A stretch of 15,196 nucleotides of DNA from JBEKYD01 sp049509915 (GTDB taxonomy: Bacteria; Acidobacteriota; Terriglobia; Bryobacterales; Bryobacteraceae), in NCBI GenBank assembly GCA_049509915.1, contig JBEKZL010000262.1, forward strand, positions 1 through 15,196. Direction: 5' to 3'. Below the pieces are notes generated by a model, which worked only from the letters and a program-made list of their open reading frames with translations, was not told the DNA's origin and ran no database searches. Made by a program: the position numbers and the translations under genes. Positions within the stretch are counted from its first letter, which is position 1; each line of letters opens with the position of its first letter. Of this stretch, positions 6,401 to 14,000 are shown piece after piece.

Positions 6401-8125
6401 GGTTGTGGCCAGCGAACTGCCCTCCGGGGTGCGAATCAGGACGTTGTACTGGGATTGATCGTCCTGGGGCAGGAAGTTCTTGCCCACGAAAGCGAACAAG
6501 GGCACGGTGGCGAGAATCATGGCAGCGCTGATCGCCACCACCGTCTTGCGATGGGCCATGGACCAGTGCAGCAGGGTGGTGTAGTGGGTATCGAGGAATT
6601 TGAAGATAAACGATTCCTTGGAACTGCGCACACCCGGCGCGTGCTTGGGCGCGCGGATGAAGCGGGAGCAGAGCATGGGCGTGAGGGTGAAGGAAACCAG
6701 CAGCGACACGGCGATGGCGAACGACGAAGTGAAGCCGAACGAGCTCATGAAGCGGCCCACGATGCCGCCCATGAAACCGACCGGCAGGAAGACCGCCAGC
6801 AGCGACAGGGTGGTAGCCATGACGGCGAGGCCGATCTCCCGGGTGCCATGGATGGCCGCCTGGAACGGCGGCATGTTTTTTTCCTCGATGAAGCGGTAGA
6901 TGTTTTCGAGCACGATGATGGCGTCGTCGATGACGATTCCCACCATCAGGGTCAACGCCAGCATGGTGATCTGGTTCAGGGTGAAGCCCATGGCGTTCAT
7001 GGCGGCGAAAGTGGAAACGATGGAGGTGGGGATGGCGACGGCGGCGATGAGGGTGGTGCGGATGTTGGCCAGGAATAGGAAGATGATGACGGCGGCGAAG
7101 AAGCTGCCTTCGACCAGGTGGTGCTTGATGTTCTCGACGGCGGCCTTGATGAAGACGGATTGATCGCCGATCACCTGGGTGTGGACGTCGCCGGGGAGGG
7201 TGGCGGCGATCTCCCGGAGGCGCTGTTTGACTTCGTCGCTGGTGGCCACGGTGTTTTCGCCGGATTGCTTGGCCACCACCAGCGTGACGGCGGGAGCGCC
7301 GTTGAGGCGGGCGGCGCTACGCGGCTCTTCGTAGCTATCCTCGGCGGAGCCGATGTCGTTCACCTTGACCACGTAGCCGCCGCGGGTGGCGATGGTGACC
7401 TGGTTGAAATCGGCCGGGGTGGTGACGCGGCCGGTGGTGCGGACGGTGAACTCCTTGGCGCCGGCGTTGAGACTGCCCCCGGGCAGCTCCAGGTTCTGCG
7501 AACGGAGGGCGTTGAAGACGTCGTCGATGGTGAGGTTGTAGGAGCGGAGGCGGTCGGGATCCACCAGCACGTGGATCTCGCGGCGGGCTCCGCCGAGGAT
7601 GGTGACTTCGCCCACCCCTTTGGCGTTCTCGAGCTTCTGCTTGATTTGCTTGTCGGCGATCAGCGTCACGTCGCGCAAGGAGCGGGGCGCGGATACGGCG
7701 ATCTGGAGAATGGGGGTGGCGTCGGGATCGAACTTCTGGATCACCGGCTGCTTGGCGGTCTGGGGAAGCTGCGGCACAATCAGGTTGACCTTGTTCTGCA
7801 CCTCCTGTGCCGCCACGTCGCCGTTTTTGGAAAGCAGAAAAGTGATGATGACCAGGCTCTGGCCTTCCGACGAAGTGGAGCGGATTTCATCCACCTGGCT
7901 GATGGTGTTGACGGTGTCTTCCACCTTCTTGGTAATCTCGGTTTCGATTTCCTCGGGCGACGCTCCCGGGTTGGCGATGGTCACCAGAACGGTGGGAATG
8001 TCCACTTTGGGGAACAGGTCGACGCCCAGATTGAAATAAGAAAAGATTCCCACCACCATGAGCGCAAGGATGAGCATGGTGGCGAAGACGGGCCTTTTGA
8101 CGCAGAGTTGCGCGAGCGCGTGCAT
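3419..8125 (-). CDS. RND efflux pump (HAE1/AcrB type) fused to a TolC-like outer-membrane factor
   Basis: One uninterrupted 1568-residue frame. Residues 1 to about 1016 form a complete proton-driven RND transporter. The start MHALAQLCVKRPVFATMLI is the usual RND N-terminus. Asp pair D400-D401 in GIVIDDAIIVLENIYRF and K921 in LFGIVKKNAIL match the AcrB proton-relay residues. After the last pump helix (AVPVFYSLFEDLGDWF) come basic residues and a hydrophobic stretch, about 1020-1050, ending in ASLFAQTA. It looks like a signal peptide. Residues from about 1069 to 1568 are an outer-membrane efflux factor, with AIRLPDAIERVLANDPDIEI and two helical repeats (NRRQAEQGILAPIDAVAAQ; EEQYASEQRQFQAGTTTVFL). 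RND proteins are usually about 1050 residues. ATG 8125 follows the adaptor stop by one base; GGAGG lies 12 nt upstream. An internal TTG at 5056 lacks a ribosome binding site, so a true fusion is favoured. Substrate unknown. Confidence 0.93.
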   Translation of the reverse strand: MHALAQLCVKRPVFATMLILALMVVGIFSYFNLGVDLFPKVDIPTVLVTIANPGASPEEIETEITKKVEDTVNTISQVDEIRSTSSEGQSLVIITFLLSKNGDVAAQEVQNKVNLIVPQLPQTAKQPVIQKFDPDATPILQIAVSAPRSLRDVTLIADKQIKQKLENAKGVGEVTILGGARREIHVLVDPDRLRSYNLTIDDVFNALRSQNLELPGGSLNAGAKEFTVRTTGRVTTPADFNQVTIATRGGYVVKVNDIGSAEDSYEEPRSAARLNGAPAVTLVVAKQSGENTVATSDEVKQRLREIAATLPGDVHTQVIGDQSVFIKAAVENIKHHLVEGSFFAAVIIFLFLANIRTTLIAAVAIPTSIVSTFAAMNAMGFTLNQITMLALTLMVGIVIDDAIIVLENIYRFIEEKNMPPFQAAIHGTREIGLAVMATTLSLLAVFLPVGFMGGIVGRFMSSFGFTSSFAIAVSLLVSFTLTPMLCSRFIRAPKHAPGVRSSKESFIFKFLDTHYTTLLHWSMAHRKTVVAISAAMILATVPLFAFVGKNFLPQDDQSQYNVLIRTPEGSSLATTTNVAERIAQDIRQLPGVQDTLMTAGGSADRSVNNASIYVQLTGIAGRRVSQQELMQRTRSLMRQFPPEIHTGVELVSTVGGNQSNADIQYFIQGPDLDKLAQYSDKLLGAMRTIPNLSDADSTLRGGKPEVRLEIDRPRAADLGVSAMDIESALNTLVAGQTASTFNAGEDQYDVVVRAQERFRGSTEGLARMTVPSSKVGSVRLDEVVRIAPGTGPSSINRINRQRQVTLTGNVVGGGSESAILGQLNTLAAGIGMDPDYRSGLTGASRELARTGYYFALAFALTFIFMYIVLAAQFESFIHPVTILLTLPLAVPFGIVSLLLAGQTVNIFSGLGLLLLFGIVKKNAILQIDHTNGLRAQGMDRYQAIIQANRDRLRPILMTTIALVAGMAPLVISRGTGAATNRSIGVLVVGGQSLCLLLTLLAVPVFYSLFEDLGDWFAAGRVSRLWKKSAVLATTLLTLSASLSASLFAQTAVQVEPLREVNLTPRAGIVGQTAIRLPDAIERVLANDPDIEISRIELQEAGFAIGGAAGAYDPVASLQAYHVRAVAPVTSILGGSADGKLTTETWSGTPQFAGLSPWGGNYTVNIANQSVRTDNQLTTLNPLYPTQLNFNLTQPLWRGLRFDENRHRLQVARKNRQLSAEQLRQRAIEVVTQAIQAYWELDYAWQNFQVQAEAVKLAERQYDSNRRQAEQGILAPIDAVAAQTQVATFQQGLFLARQALAAAENNLKSLMLADRADPLWNTALMPETAPDPHAPLPAWEDAIKQALAARPELAQNAIAGGVNLLDEKLAREAEKPRIDAFANLSTQGLAGAGNTSLSASPLAVFFPGGFGAVPSLMGGYGQSMSNLTSGKFPSVQVGVQVSLPVRNRTAIAQAATAAAEARRLKTQRNQIGMAIEADVRNALEAATDAQLRFDAAVLARRSAEEQYASEQRQFQAGTTTVFLVLQRQTDLIAARAREVRARADCAESAANLDRATARTLEARGIALKP

Positions 8126-8126
8126 G

Positions 8127-9404
8127 TCAGTTTTTAACCTCCACGGCGGCGCCGTCGAACAACTCGCCCTGACGGCTGGTGACCACGGTTTCGCCGCCGG
8201 AAAGGCCGCTGGCGATTCGGACCATATCGCCATCGGCATCGCCCAGGACGACGACGCGCAGGTGCGCGATGCCGTTTTCGACGATGTAGAGCTGGAAGGA
8301 ATCGGTGGTCTTATCGCGGATCACGGCACTTCGCGGCACGAATACGGCGTTTTCGCCGCCGGATAGCAGCACGTGCGCGGTGGCGAACATGCCGGGGCGA
8401 AGCAGCGCGCCGGGGTTGTCGAAACGGGCCTCCAGAATGAAGCTGCGCGAGCCGGGGTCCACCGAAGGATTAACGGCGGTGACTTTGCCGGTGAATTCGC
8501 GATCGGGGAAAGCCGAGACGCGGGCGATCACCGGCATGCCCGGTTTCACCTGGGCGGCGCGCTGCTCCGGCGTCTGCAATTGGAGCTTGAGGACGCCGAT
8601 CTTCATGATGGTGGCGATCTTGTTGCTCAGAGCCACGTACACGCCCGCGGCCACCGGACGGGCGGTGATGTAGCCATCGTAGGGCGCGCGGATGGTAGTA
8701 TCGGCCAGGGCTTTTTCGGCCTGCGCGAGTTGCGCACGCACGCCGTCGAGCGACCCCTGGGAGGTCTCCACAGCGGCATGGCTCTGGCGGGCGGCGTTCA
8801 AGGCAGCTTCGTATTGCTGGCGGGCGGCATTGGCCTGCGCCTCGGCGGTTTCCTGCGCGGTGCGGGCTTTTTCATAAGCGCTGCGGGAGACGTCGCCGGT
8901 GGCCACCAGGTTTTCGTACCGCTTGGCATCGGCCGCGGCCATGCTGGCCTGCGCCTGCGCGGACTCGTAATTGGCGCGCGCGGCGGCGGCTTCGGGAACC
9001 GCCCCGGCATCGAACTGCGCTTGCCCGTTCCAGCCGATGCGCGACTGCATCTGGCGCAGGGCGGCGGTGGCTTCGGCGAGTTGGCCGCGCGCCTGATCCA
9101 GGCGGAGTTGCGCGTCGCGATGATCCAGTTCGCAAATCGCCTGCCCCTGCTTCACGAAATCGCCCACGTTGACGGGAGTGGCGACAACGCGTCCGGGCAC
9201 CAGCGGGGCGACATCGCTGCTTTCGTCGGGATTGAAGGTGCCGGTCTCCTGAAACGACGCGGCCACGGTGCGAGTCACCGCCTTCGCGGTGGAAACCGCG
9301 AGCTTCTTCGGCACCGATTGAGAGGCCGAGGCGGTTTCGTTCCTGCCGCAGCCGGCGGTCACCAGGGCGCCGATCGCAAAAACTGTGAGAAGAAGTCGGT
9401 TCAT
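8127..9404 (-). CDS. RND efflux membrane-fusion (adaptor) lipoprotein
   Basis: This 425-residue periplasmic adaptor links the RND pump to its outer-membrane duct. The N-terminus MNRLLLTVFAIGALVTAGC ends in a probable lipobox with Cys19, so the mature protein is likely lipid-anchored in the inner membrane. A lipoyl/barrel half (SSDVAPLVPGRVVATPVNVG, then FVKQGQAICELD) is followed by a long alanine-rich alpha-hairpin of about 130 residues. The second lipoyl half comes next (DTTIRAPYDGYITARPVAAG), then beta-barrel and membrane-proximal domains (PGMPVIARVSAFPDREFTGK; GALLRPGMFATAHVLL). The start ATG at 9404 overlaps the repressor stop (ATGA). An upstream in-frame start would only add unrelated residues inside the repressor gene. 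The one-base gap to the pump gene suggests coupled translation of the complex. Confidence 0.93.
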   Translation of the reverse strand: MNRLLLTVFAIGALVTAGCGRNETASASQSVPKKLAVSTAKAVTRTVAASFQETGTFNPDESSDVAPLVPGRVVATPVNVGDFVKQGQAICELDHRDAQLRLDQARGQLAEATAALRQMQSRIGWNGQAQFDAGAVPEAAAARANYESAQAQASMAAADAKRYENLVATGDVSRSAYEKARTAQETAEAQANAARQQYEAALNAARQSHAAVETSQGSLDGVRAQLAQAEKALADTTIRAPYDGYITARPVAAGVYVALSNKIATIMKIGVLKLQLQTPEQRAAQVKPGMPVIARVSAFPDREFTGKVTAVNPSVDPGSRSFILEARFDNPGALLRPGMFATAHVLLSGGENAVFVPRSAVIRDKTTDSFQLYIVENGIAHLRVVVLGDADGDMVRIASGLSGGETVVTSRQGELFDGAAVEVKN

Positions 9405-10045
9405 TTTCCGGTGGGCTCTTTCCCGGCTTGAATGCCGGTCATCATGATGGAGGTGAAGATATCGGCCGCGCGCTCGTCGGGCATATCGCATTCGAAGCCG
9501 AACATATGGTTCATGGAGGCGAAATTCGCGGCCATGCCGACGATCGCCGCAATGATCATGCCGGGGTCGTAAGCGAGCAGCTTGCCCTCGCCCTGCCGGC
9601 GCGCGATGTACTGGCAGAGCGGTTCGAAGATTGGAATGGACGTCTGGCGGAAGTGCGCCAAGCCTTGCTCATGACCCTCCAACGCGGCGAACAGCAGGAC
9701 GCGCTGCAGGCGGGCATCGCGCCGGTAGGTCCCCAGAATCTGAAGGGCCATGGCGCGCAGCAGGCCGGCATCGTCGTTGCGCTCCATGCACTCTTTGGTC
9801 ACCGCCAGCCAGTTCTGCATTTGGGCCGATTCGCGATGGTAGTCGAGGACCGCCCGATAGAGCGCCTGCTTGGACGGGAAATGCCGAAAGATGATGGCCT
9901 CGGTGACTCCGGCGGCGGTGGCGATCGCCTTGGTGGTGGTTCCGGTAAAGCCGCGGCGGGAGAAGCAATCGAGAGCTGTTTCGAGCAGTTGCTGGCGCCG
10001 CTCCCCCGCATGAAGGCGGGCGGGCGCGGTCTTTGGGGTTGACAT
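9401..10045 (-). CDS. TetR/AcrR-family repressor of the efflux operon
   Basis: This 214-residue regulator has an N-terminal TetR DNA-binding domain. The helix-turn-helix lies at about residues 37-56 (TTKAIATAAGVTEAIIFRHF), followed by PSKQALYRAVLDYH. The C-terminal ligand and dimer domain (about 75-214) resembles no specific subgroup I can name. It is the first gene of the efflux operon, and its stop overlaps the adaptor start by 4 bp. A 9+2+9 perfect palindrome between the -35 and -10 boxes just upstream is the obvious binding site, so it probably represses its own gene and the pump until an inducing compound binds. No Shine-Dalgarno precedes ATG 10045, and the predicted transcription start falls on that ATG, which suggests leaderless translation. 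Confidence 0.92.
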   Translation of the reverse strand: MSTPKTAPARLHAGERRQQLLETALDCFSRRGFTGTTTKAIATAAGVTEAIIFRHFPSKQALYRAVLDYHRESAQMQNWLAVTKECMERNDDAGLLRAMALQILGTYRRDARLQRVLLFAALEGHEQGLAHFRQTSIPIFEPLCQYIARRQGEGKLLAYDPGMIIAAIVGMAANFASMNHMFGFECDMPDERAADIFTSIMMTGIQAGKEPTGK

Positions 10046-10051
10046 GTTTCA

Positions 10052-10081
10052 AGTATAAGTAAGCACTTACTTATTTGTCAA
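10052..10081 (-). promoter_or_regulatory. Sigma70-like promoter of the efflux operon, probably leaderless
   Basis: On the minus strand a perfect -35 TTGACA (10081-10076) is followed, after an 18-nt spacer, by -10 TATACT (10057-10052, five of six consensus). Six bases later comes ATG at 10045, where transcription would be expected to begin, leaving no 5' leader. The spacer is almost wholly occupied by the repressor palindrome. Confidence 0.8.
10055..10074. promoter_or_regulatory. TetR-type operator palindrome
   Basis: ATAAGTAAG and CTTACTTAT form a perfect 9-nt inverted repeat around a central CA. Size and symmetry are typical for a TetR-family dimer site. It fills the region between the -35 and -10 boxes of the divergent repressor gene, so binding would exclude RNA polymerase. 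It is also about 50 bp from the start of the divergent plus-strand gene at 10121 and might affect it. Confidence 0.85.
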
Positions 10082-10106
10082 GGACGAGGTGGACGGGCGT
10101 TCCATC

Positions 10107-10112
10107 TACAAT
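10107..10112 (+). promoter_or_regulatory. Possible -10 box for the RmlD-like gene
   Basis: TACAAT ends 8 nt before ATG 10121. No good -35 is found at 16-18 nt upstream. If real, this transcript would also start at or next to its ATG. Weak call. Confidence 0.3.
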
Positions 10113-10120
10113 AGGGGAGC

Positions 10121-10935
10121 ATGGCGGAAATCGGGAAAGTGTTGATATTGGGAGCGAAGGGGACGCTGGGCGGGCAACTGATGCGGCTGTTTCCGGGGGC
10201 GGCCGGGTGGGACCGCGAAGATGTGGACGTGCTGGACGCGGCCGCGTTCGAGGCGCGGCTGGACGGGCTCGGGTTCGTGCCGGCGGCGGTGGTGAATTGC
10301 GTGGCGTTCAACGACGTGGACGGCGCCGAAGACCATCCGGAGCGGGCGTTGGCGCTAAACGCGGAATTTCCGGGCCGGCTGGCGCGGTGGACGAAAGAGA
10401 AGGGCGTTGCGCTGGTTCACTACAGCACCAATTACGTGTTCGACGGGGCGCTTCGGCATACGGGAGCTCGAAATGGCGCGGCGAGCAACTGGTGGCGGAC
10501 AACGGCGGCCGATGGTACGTGCTGCGCACGGCCGTGATTTTCGGGCCCAAGGGAGAGAGCGAGCTATCGAAGAAGAGCTTCGTCGACATCATGCTGGAGC
10601 TGGCGGCGAAGCGAGATACGATCGAGGCAGTGGCCGACGAAATCAATAGCGTGACGTATGCGGCGGACCTGGCGGCGGCCACGCGCGGGCTGCTGGAAGC
10701 GGCTCCGCCGGCGGGCATCTATCATGCGGTCAACGGGGGCGGCGCCAGTTGGTACGATTTCGCGCACGAGATCTACCGTATCGCCGGGAAGAACACGAAG
10801 GTGCTGCCGGTGCCGTCGACGCGATTTCCGCGCAAAGCCAAGCGTCCGGCGCGGGCCATCCTCATCAATACGCAACTGCAGCCGCTGCGGCCATGGCAGG
10901 AGGCGCTGGCGGACTTCCTTGGGGCGCGCGAGTGA
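10121..10935 (+). pseudogene. RmlD-like dTDP-4-dehydrorhamnose reductase, broken by an internal deletion/frameshift
   Basis: The intact enzyme reduces dTDP-4-keto-rhamnose with NAD(P)H to make dTDP-L-rhamnose for cell-surface glycans. The first frame (10121 to about 10447) gives a Rossmann start VLILGAKGTLGGQL, then VVNCVAFNDVDGAEDHPERA and HYSTNYVFDG. The second frame (about 10453-10935) resumes with ASAYGSSKWRGEQL, holding the catalytic Tyr and Lys, and runs on to HAVNGGGASWYDFAHEIYRI and the normal C-terminus. Only 5 nt (10448-10452) separate the two halves. Homologues normally have about 15 residues there (a G-x-Y-x-E-x-D-like stretch), so roughly 40 nt are missing and the frame shifts. 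The first frame runs on to a stop at 10537. Both halves are otherwise well preserved, so the lesion is recent or an assembly error. Exact RmlD specificity is less certain than the extended SDR family. Confidence 0.8.
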
Positions 10936-10963
10936 AACTGCGGCAGCGTGAAACTGCCACGCT
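10932..10963 (+). repeat. Direct repeat with overlapping alternative stems after the RmlD-like gene
   Basis: GTGAAACTGC occurs at 10932-10941 and again at 10948-10957. The region can fold as AGCGTG with CACGCT (10945-10963) or as GGCAG with CTGCC (10942-10958), which are mutually exclusive. There is no T-run, so it is a weak terminator candidate at best. Confidence 0.4.
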
Positions 10964-10999
10964 CCGGTAAGTACCTGACGAATTCTCGCAATCCGATGA

Positions 11000-11008
11000 T
11001 GGTAGACT
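11000..11008 (+). promoter_or_regulatory. Possible extended -10 promoter for the GH13 gene
   Basis: TGG followed by TAGACT (11003-11008) fits the extended -10 pattern TGN-TAnnnT. No -35 at normal spacing is evident. It would give a leader of about 30 nt. Confidence 0.3.
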
Positions 11009-11032
11009 CTTAGGCAATACCCAGACGGATCC

Positions 11033-11038
11033 GGAGGG
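11033..11038 (+). promoter_or_regulatory. Ribosome binding site deciding the GTG start of the GH13 gene
   Basis: GGAGGG stands 6 nt before GTG 11045, a strong Shine-Dalgarno at good spacing. No ATG that would give a signal peptide is available nearby. Confidence 0.7.
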
Positions 11039-11044
11039 TCTATC

Positions 11045-14000
11045 GTGATTTCCCTGTCCCGCGCAGCCGCTTGGCGCGCTGCACTTACTGTCACTTACTT
11101 CGCGGCCTGCCAAGTTGTTCTGTATGCCCAATTCAAGACGCCGTCCATTGATGGCGTCATTCAACCGGGCGAATACGGGAATACTCTAAACGGCACCAAC
11201 CAGGTCGGCACCAACACCGGCCAGACCTGGTACATGACCTGGGACGCGGCGCGTCTCTACGTGGGCATTGCCGGCGCCAATACCGGCGAAGGCGCTGTCC
11301 TCTATATCGATGCCAACCTGGCGAATCCGCCGAACGGCGGTGCCGCCGCGGGTGGCAATCTGGCCGGCTCTTTATACGACGGCGAACGAATCTCGACTCT
11401 GCCGTTCCGCGCGCAGTTTGTCACCTATTTCAAAGACGGCTACAACGAATACCGGCACTCGGACGGTAATGGCAACTGGACCAATCCGGTTACGGGCTTC
11501 GGCGCGTACGCCTCCATGGGCAGCGTGCGCGAGTTTGCCATCCCGTGGCAGGCGGTTACCGGCGGCGGCGCGCCCGCGTCGTTCTTGTTCCTCGGCTTGG
11601 TGACATCGACGGCCGGCTACGTCTACGGCCAGACGCCCAACGATAACGCGGGCGGCGCGGTCGGCGTGTCGGCGGTGTACTCGCAATACTTCGTCGTCAA
11701 TAGCACGGCCAATGGAGCCAGCACGCCGCCGTTTTCCATCGATAACTCGAGTAACGCGGTGAATTACACGGCGCTGTATCATAACACCTTTGATCCTTAC
11801 TACCGCAACCAGGAAGGCGCGGTGCCGGCCGGGACCACGGTGACGCTGCGCCTCCGCACGGCGCACCTGGGCGCCACCGCCGTCAATCTGCGGGCCTATC
11901 TGTTCGATACCGGCTCCGGCAACACCACCGGACCCGTCGATTCGCCGATGACTTACCTGGAAACCCGGACCGTCAGCGGGACTCTCTACGACGAATACTC
12001 GATCGCTTACACGACTCCCGTGACGCCCGCCGTCGTCTATTACAAGTTCGCCGTTTTCAACGGCTCTGGCACGGCCTTTTACAGCGACGATTACATCGAC
12101 GATTACGACAACCTGAATAAGGACGGCGCCGGCGCGGCCTACGCCACCGAGCCGCTCGACGCCTTCCAGATTACCGCTTACGCCCCCAATTTTCAGACCC
12201 CCACCTGGATGGCCGCCGCCAATATCTACCAGATCTTTCCGGACCGCTTCCGCAACGGCGATCCCAGCAACGATTACTGCGTGCCTGGAAGCTCCGCCGG
12301 CTGTCCTTCTTTCTACGGCAGTCCCTCCAGCGGCAATATCGCCGTTACGGTCTGGAACACGCTGCTCTGCGACCCCTACAACCAGAGTCTATCCTGCTAC
12401 AACAATTTTGGCAGTATCTTCTATGGCGGCGACTTACTGGGAATACAGAATGAGTTAGATTACATTCAGGGCCTGGGCTTCGATACCATCTATCTCACTC
12501 CTATCTTCGAAGCCAGTTCCAACCACCGCTACGATACCGACGACTTTCTCACCGTCGATCCGGCTCTGGGCGGCAACGCGGCGCTGAGCTCGCTGCTGAC
12601 GGCGATGAACCAGCGCGGCATGCGGGCCATCTTCGACGCCGTCTGGAATCACGCCTCCTCCGACAGCACCTATTTCAACGCGTACAACCGCTTCTCCACC
12701 GTGGGCGCCTGCCAATCACTACGCTCGCCTTACCGCGCCTGGTTCCATTTCAACCCCGGCGATACCAACGTGCCATGCACCCCGGCGGACTATCCCGCCT
12801 GGGACGGTTTCAATACCCTGCCCACCTTCGATCACACCCAAGCCGCCGTCGAGAATTTCTTTTACAGCGGCTCCGGCAGCGTCATGCAAACCTGGTACAA
12901 CGCCGGCGCCGCCGGCTGGCGCTTCGACGTGGCCCCCGATCCCAACTTTCCGCACGCCTGGTGGGTGGGCACGCGCCAATCCGGTAAAGGCTACAATCCC
13001 AACGGACCCCTGATCGGCGAGATTTGGAACAATGCCAGCCAGTGGCTGGCCGGCGACCAGATGGATTCGGTGATGAACTACCGCTTCAGGCGCAATGTCA
13101 CCGGCTTCGTGCGCTGGCCTTATAACTGGGTGGACGATAACGACAACGGCAACGACGCCATCATCCCGCTCACGCCGAGCCAGTTCGACGCCGCCAACCG
13201 CGCCGTGCGCGACGACTATCCGCCGCAAGCCACGGCGGCCATGATGGACCTGCTCGATTCGCACGACACCAACCGCGCGCTTTACGTGATGACCGAACTG
13301 GGCGACAACGGTTTGGTCCAGGCCAAGCAGCGGCTCGAGTTGGCCGCCCTGTTCCAGTTCACTTACATCGGCGCACCGACGGTCTATTATGGCGATGAAG
13401 CGGCTCTCAACGCGCCCTCGCGCCATAACGGTTCTAACGGTCCGATAGGCGACCCCTACGGCCGCGCTCCGTATCCATGGACCGATCAGCCGGGCGACCC
13501 TACCGTCTACGGCCCGCCGGACCGGAGCGCCATGGCCTACTATACGGCTCTGGGCCACCTGCGCAAGCAACACCCCTCGCTGGTGGGCGGGACGTTCGTC
13601 ACGCTGCTGACTGGCGATACCGGGCAACCCTCGGCCGCCGCCAATACCTACGCCTATGCGCGCTCGATTCCGGGCGGCGAGACGGCCATCGTGGCGCTAA
13701 ACAACGGCTCAAGCGCCAATTCGCCCACAATTCCCGTCGGCCCGTATTACCCCGATGGCACCGTGCTGCAGGACGCCATCGGCGGGGCCACTTACACGGT
13801 CGCCGGCGGTAACGTGAGTTTGACCCTGAACCCCATCGGCGGCGTTCTGCTGCTGCCCGCTCCCGCCACCGCGGACCTGATTCCTCCCAGCGCAAGCCTG
13901 AGCCTTTCGCCAGCGGCCGATGCCAACGGGTTCAACCGCGCCTCTCCGGTAAGGGTCGCCATCGCCGCCAGGGATATAGGCAGCGGCGTCAGTCGGATTC

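Noticed and set aside
4463..7078. 871-codon plus-strand frame antisense to the efflux pump
   Set aside because: The translation is rich in Gly, His, Gln and Asp with no recognisable motif, and the minus strand encodes conserved RND and TolC motifs throughout.
8126..8239. Upstream start that would add 38 residues to the efflux pump
   Set aside because: The extra residues overlap the adaptor gene and look unlike any RND N-terminus; MHALAQLCVKRPVF at 8125 is the normal beginning.
7118..9431. Plus-strand frames antisense to the pump N-terminus and the adaptor
   Set aside because: Shadows of the conserved minus-strand genes; glycine/histidine-rich composition without family features.
9405..9491. 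Upstream start adding 29 residues to the adaptor
   Set aside because: It would hide the lipoprotein signal and lies within the repressor gene; the ATG in the ATGA overlap is better.
9428..10042. Plus-strand 204-codon frame over the TetR gene
   Set aside because: Antisense shadow of a textbook TetR regulator that has its own promoter and operator.
12719..13627. Minus-strand 302-codon frame inside the GH13 gene
   Set aside because: Lies antisense to the catalytic domain and shows no protein-family features.
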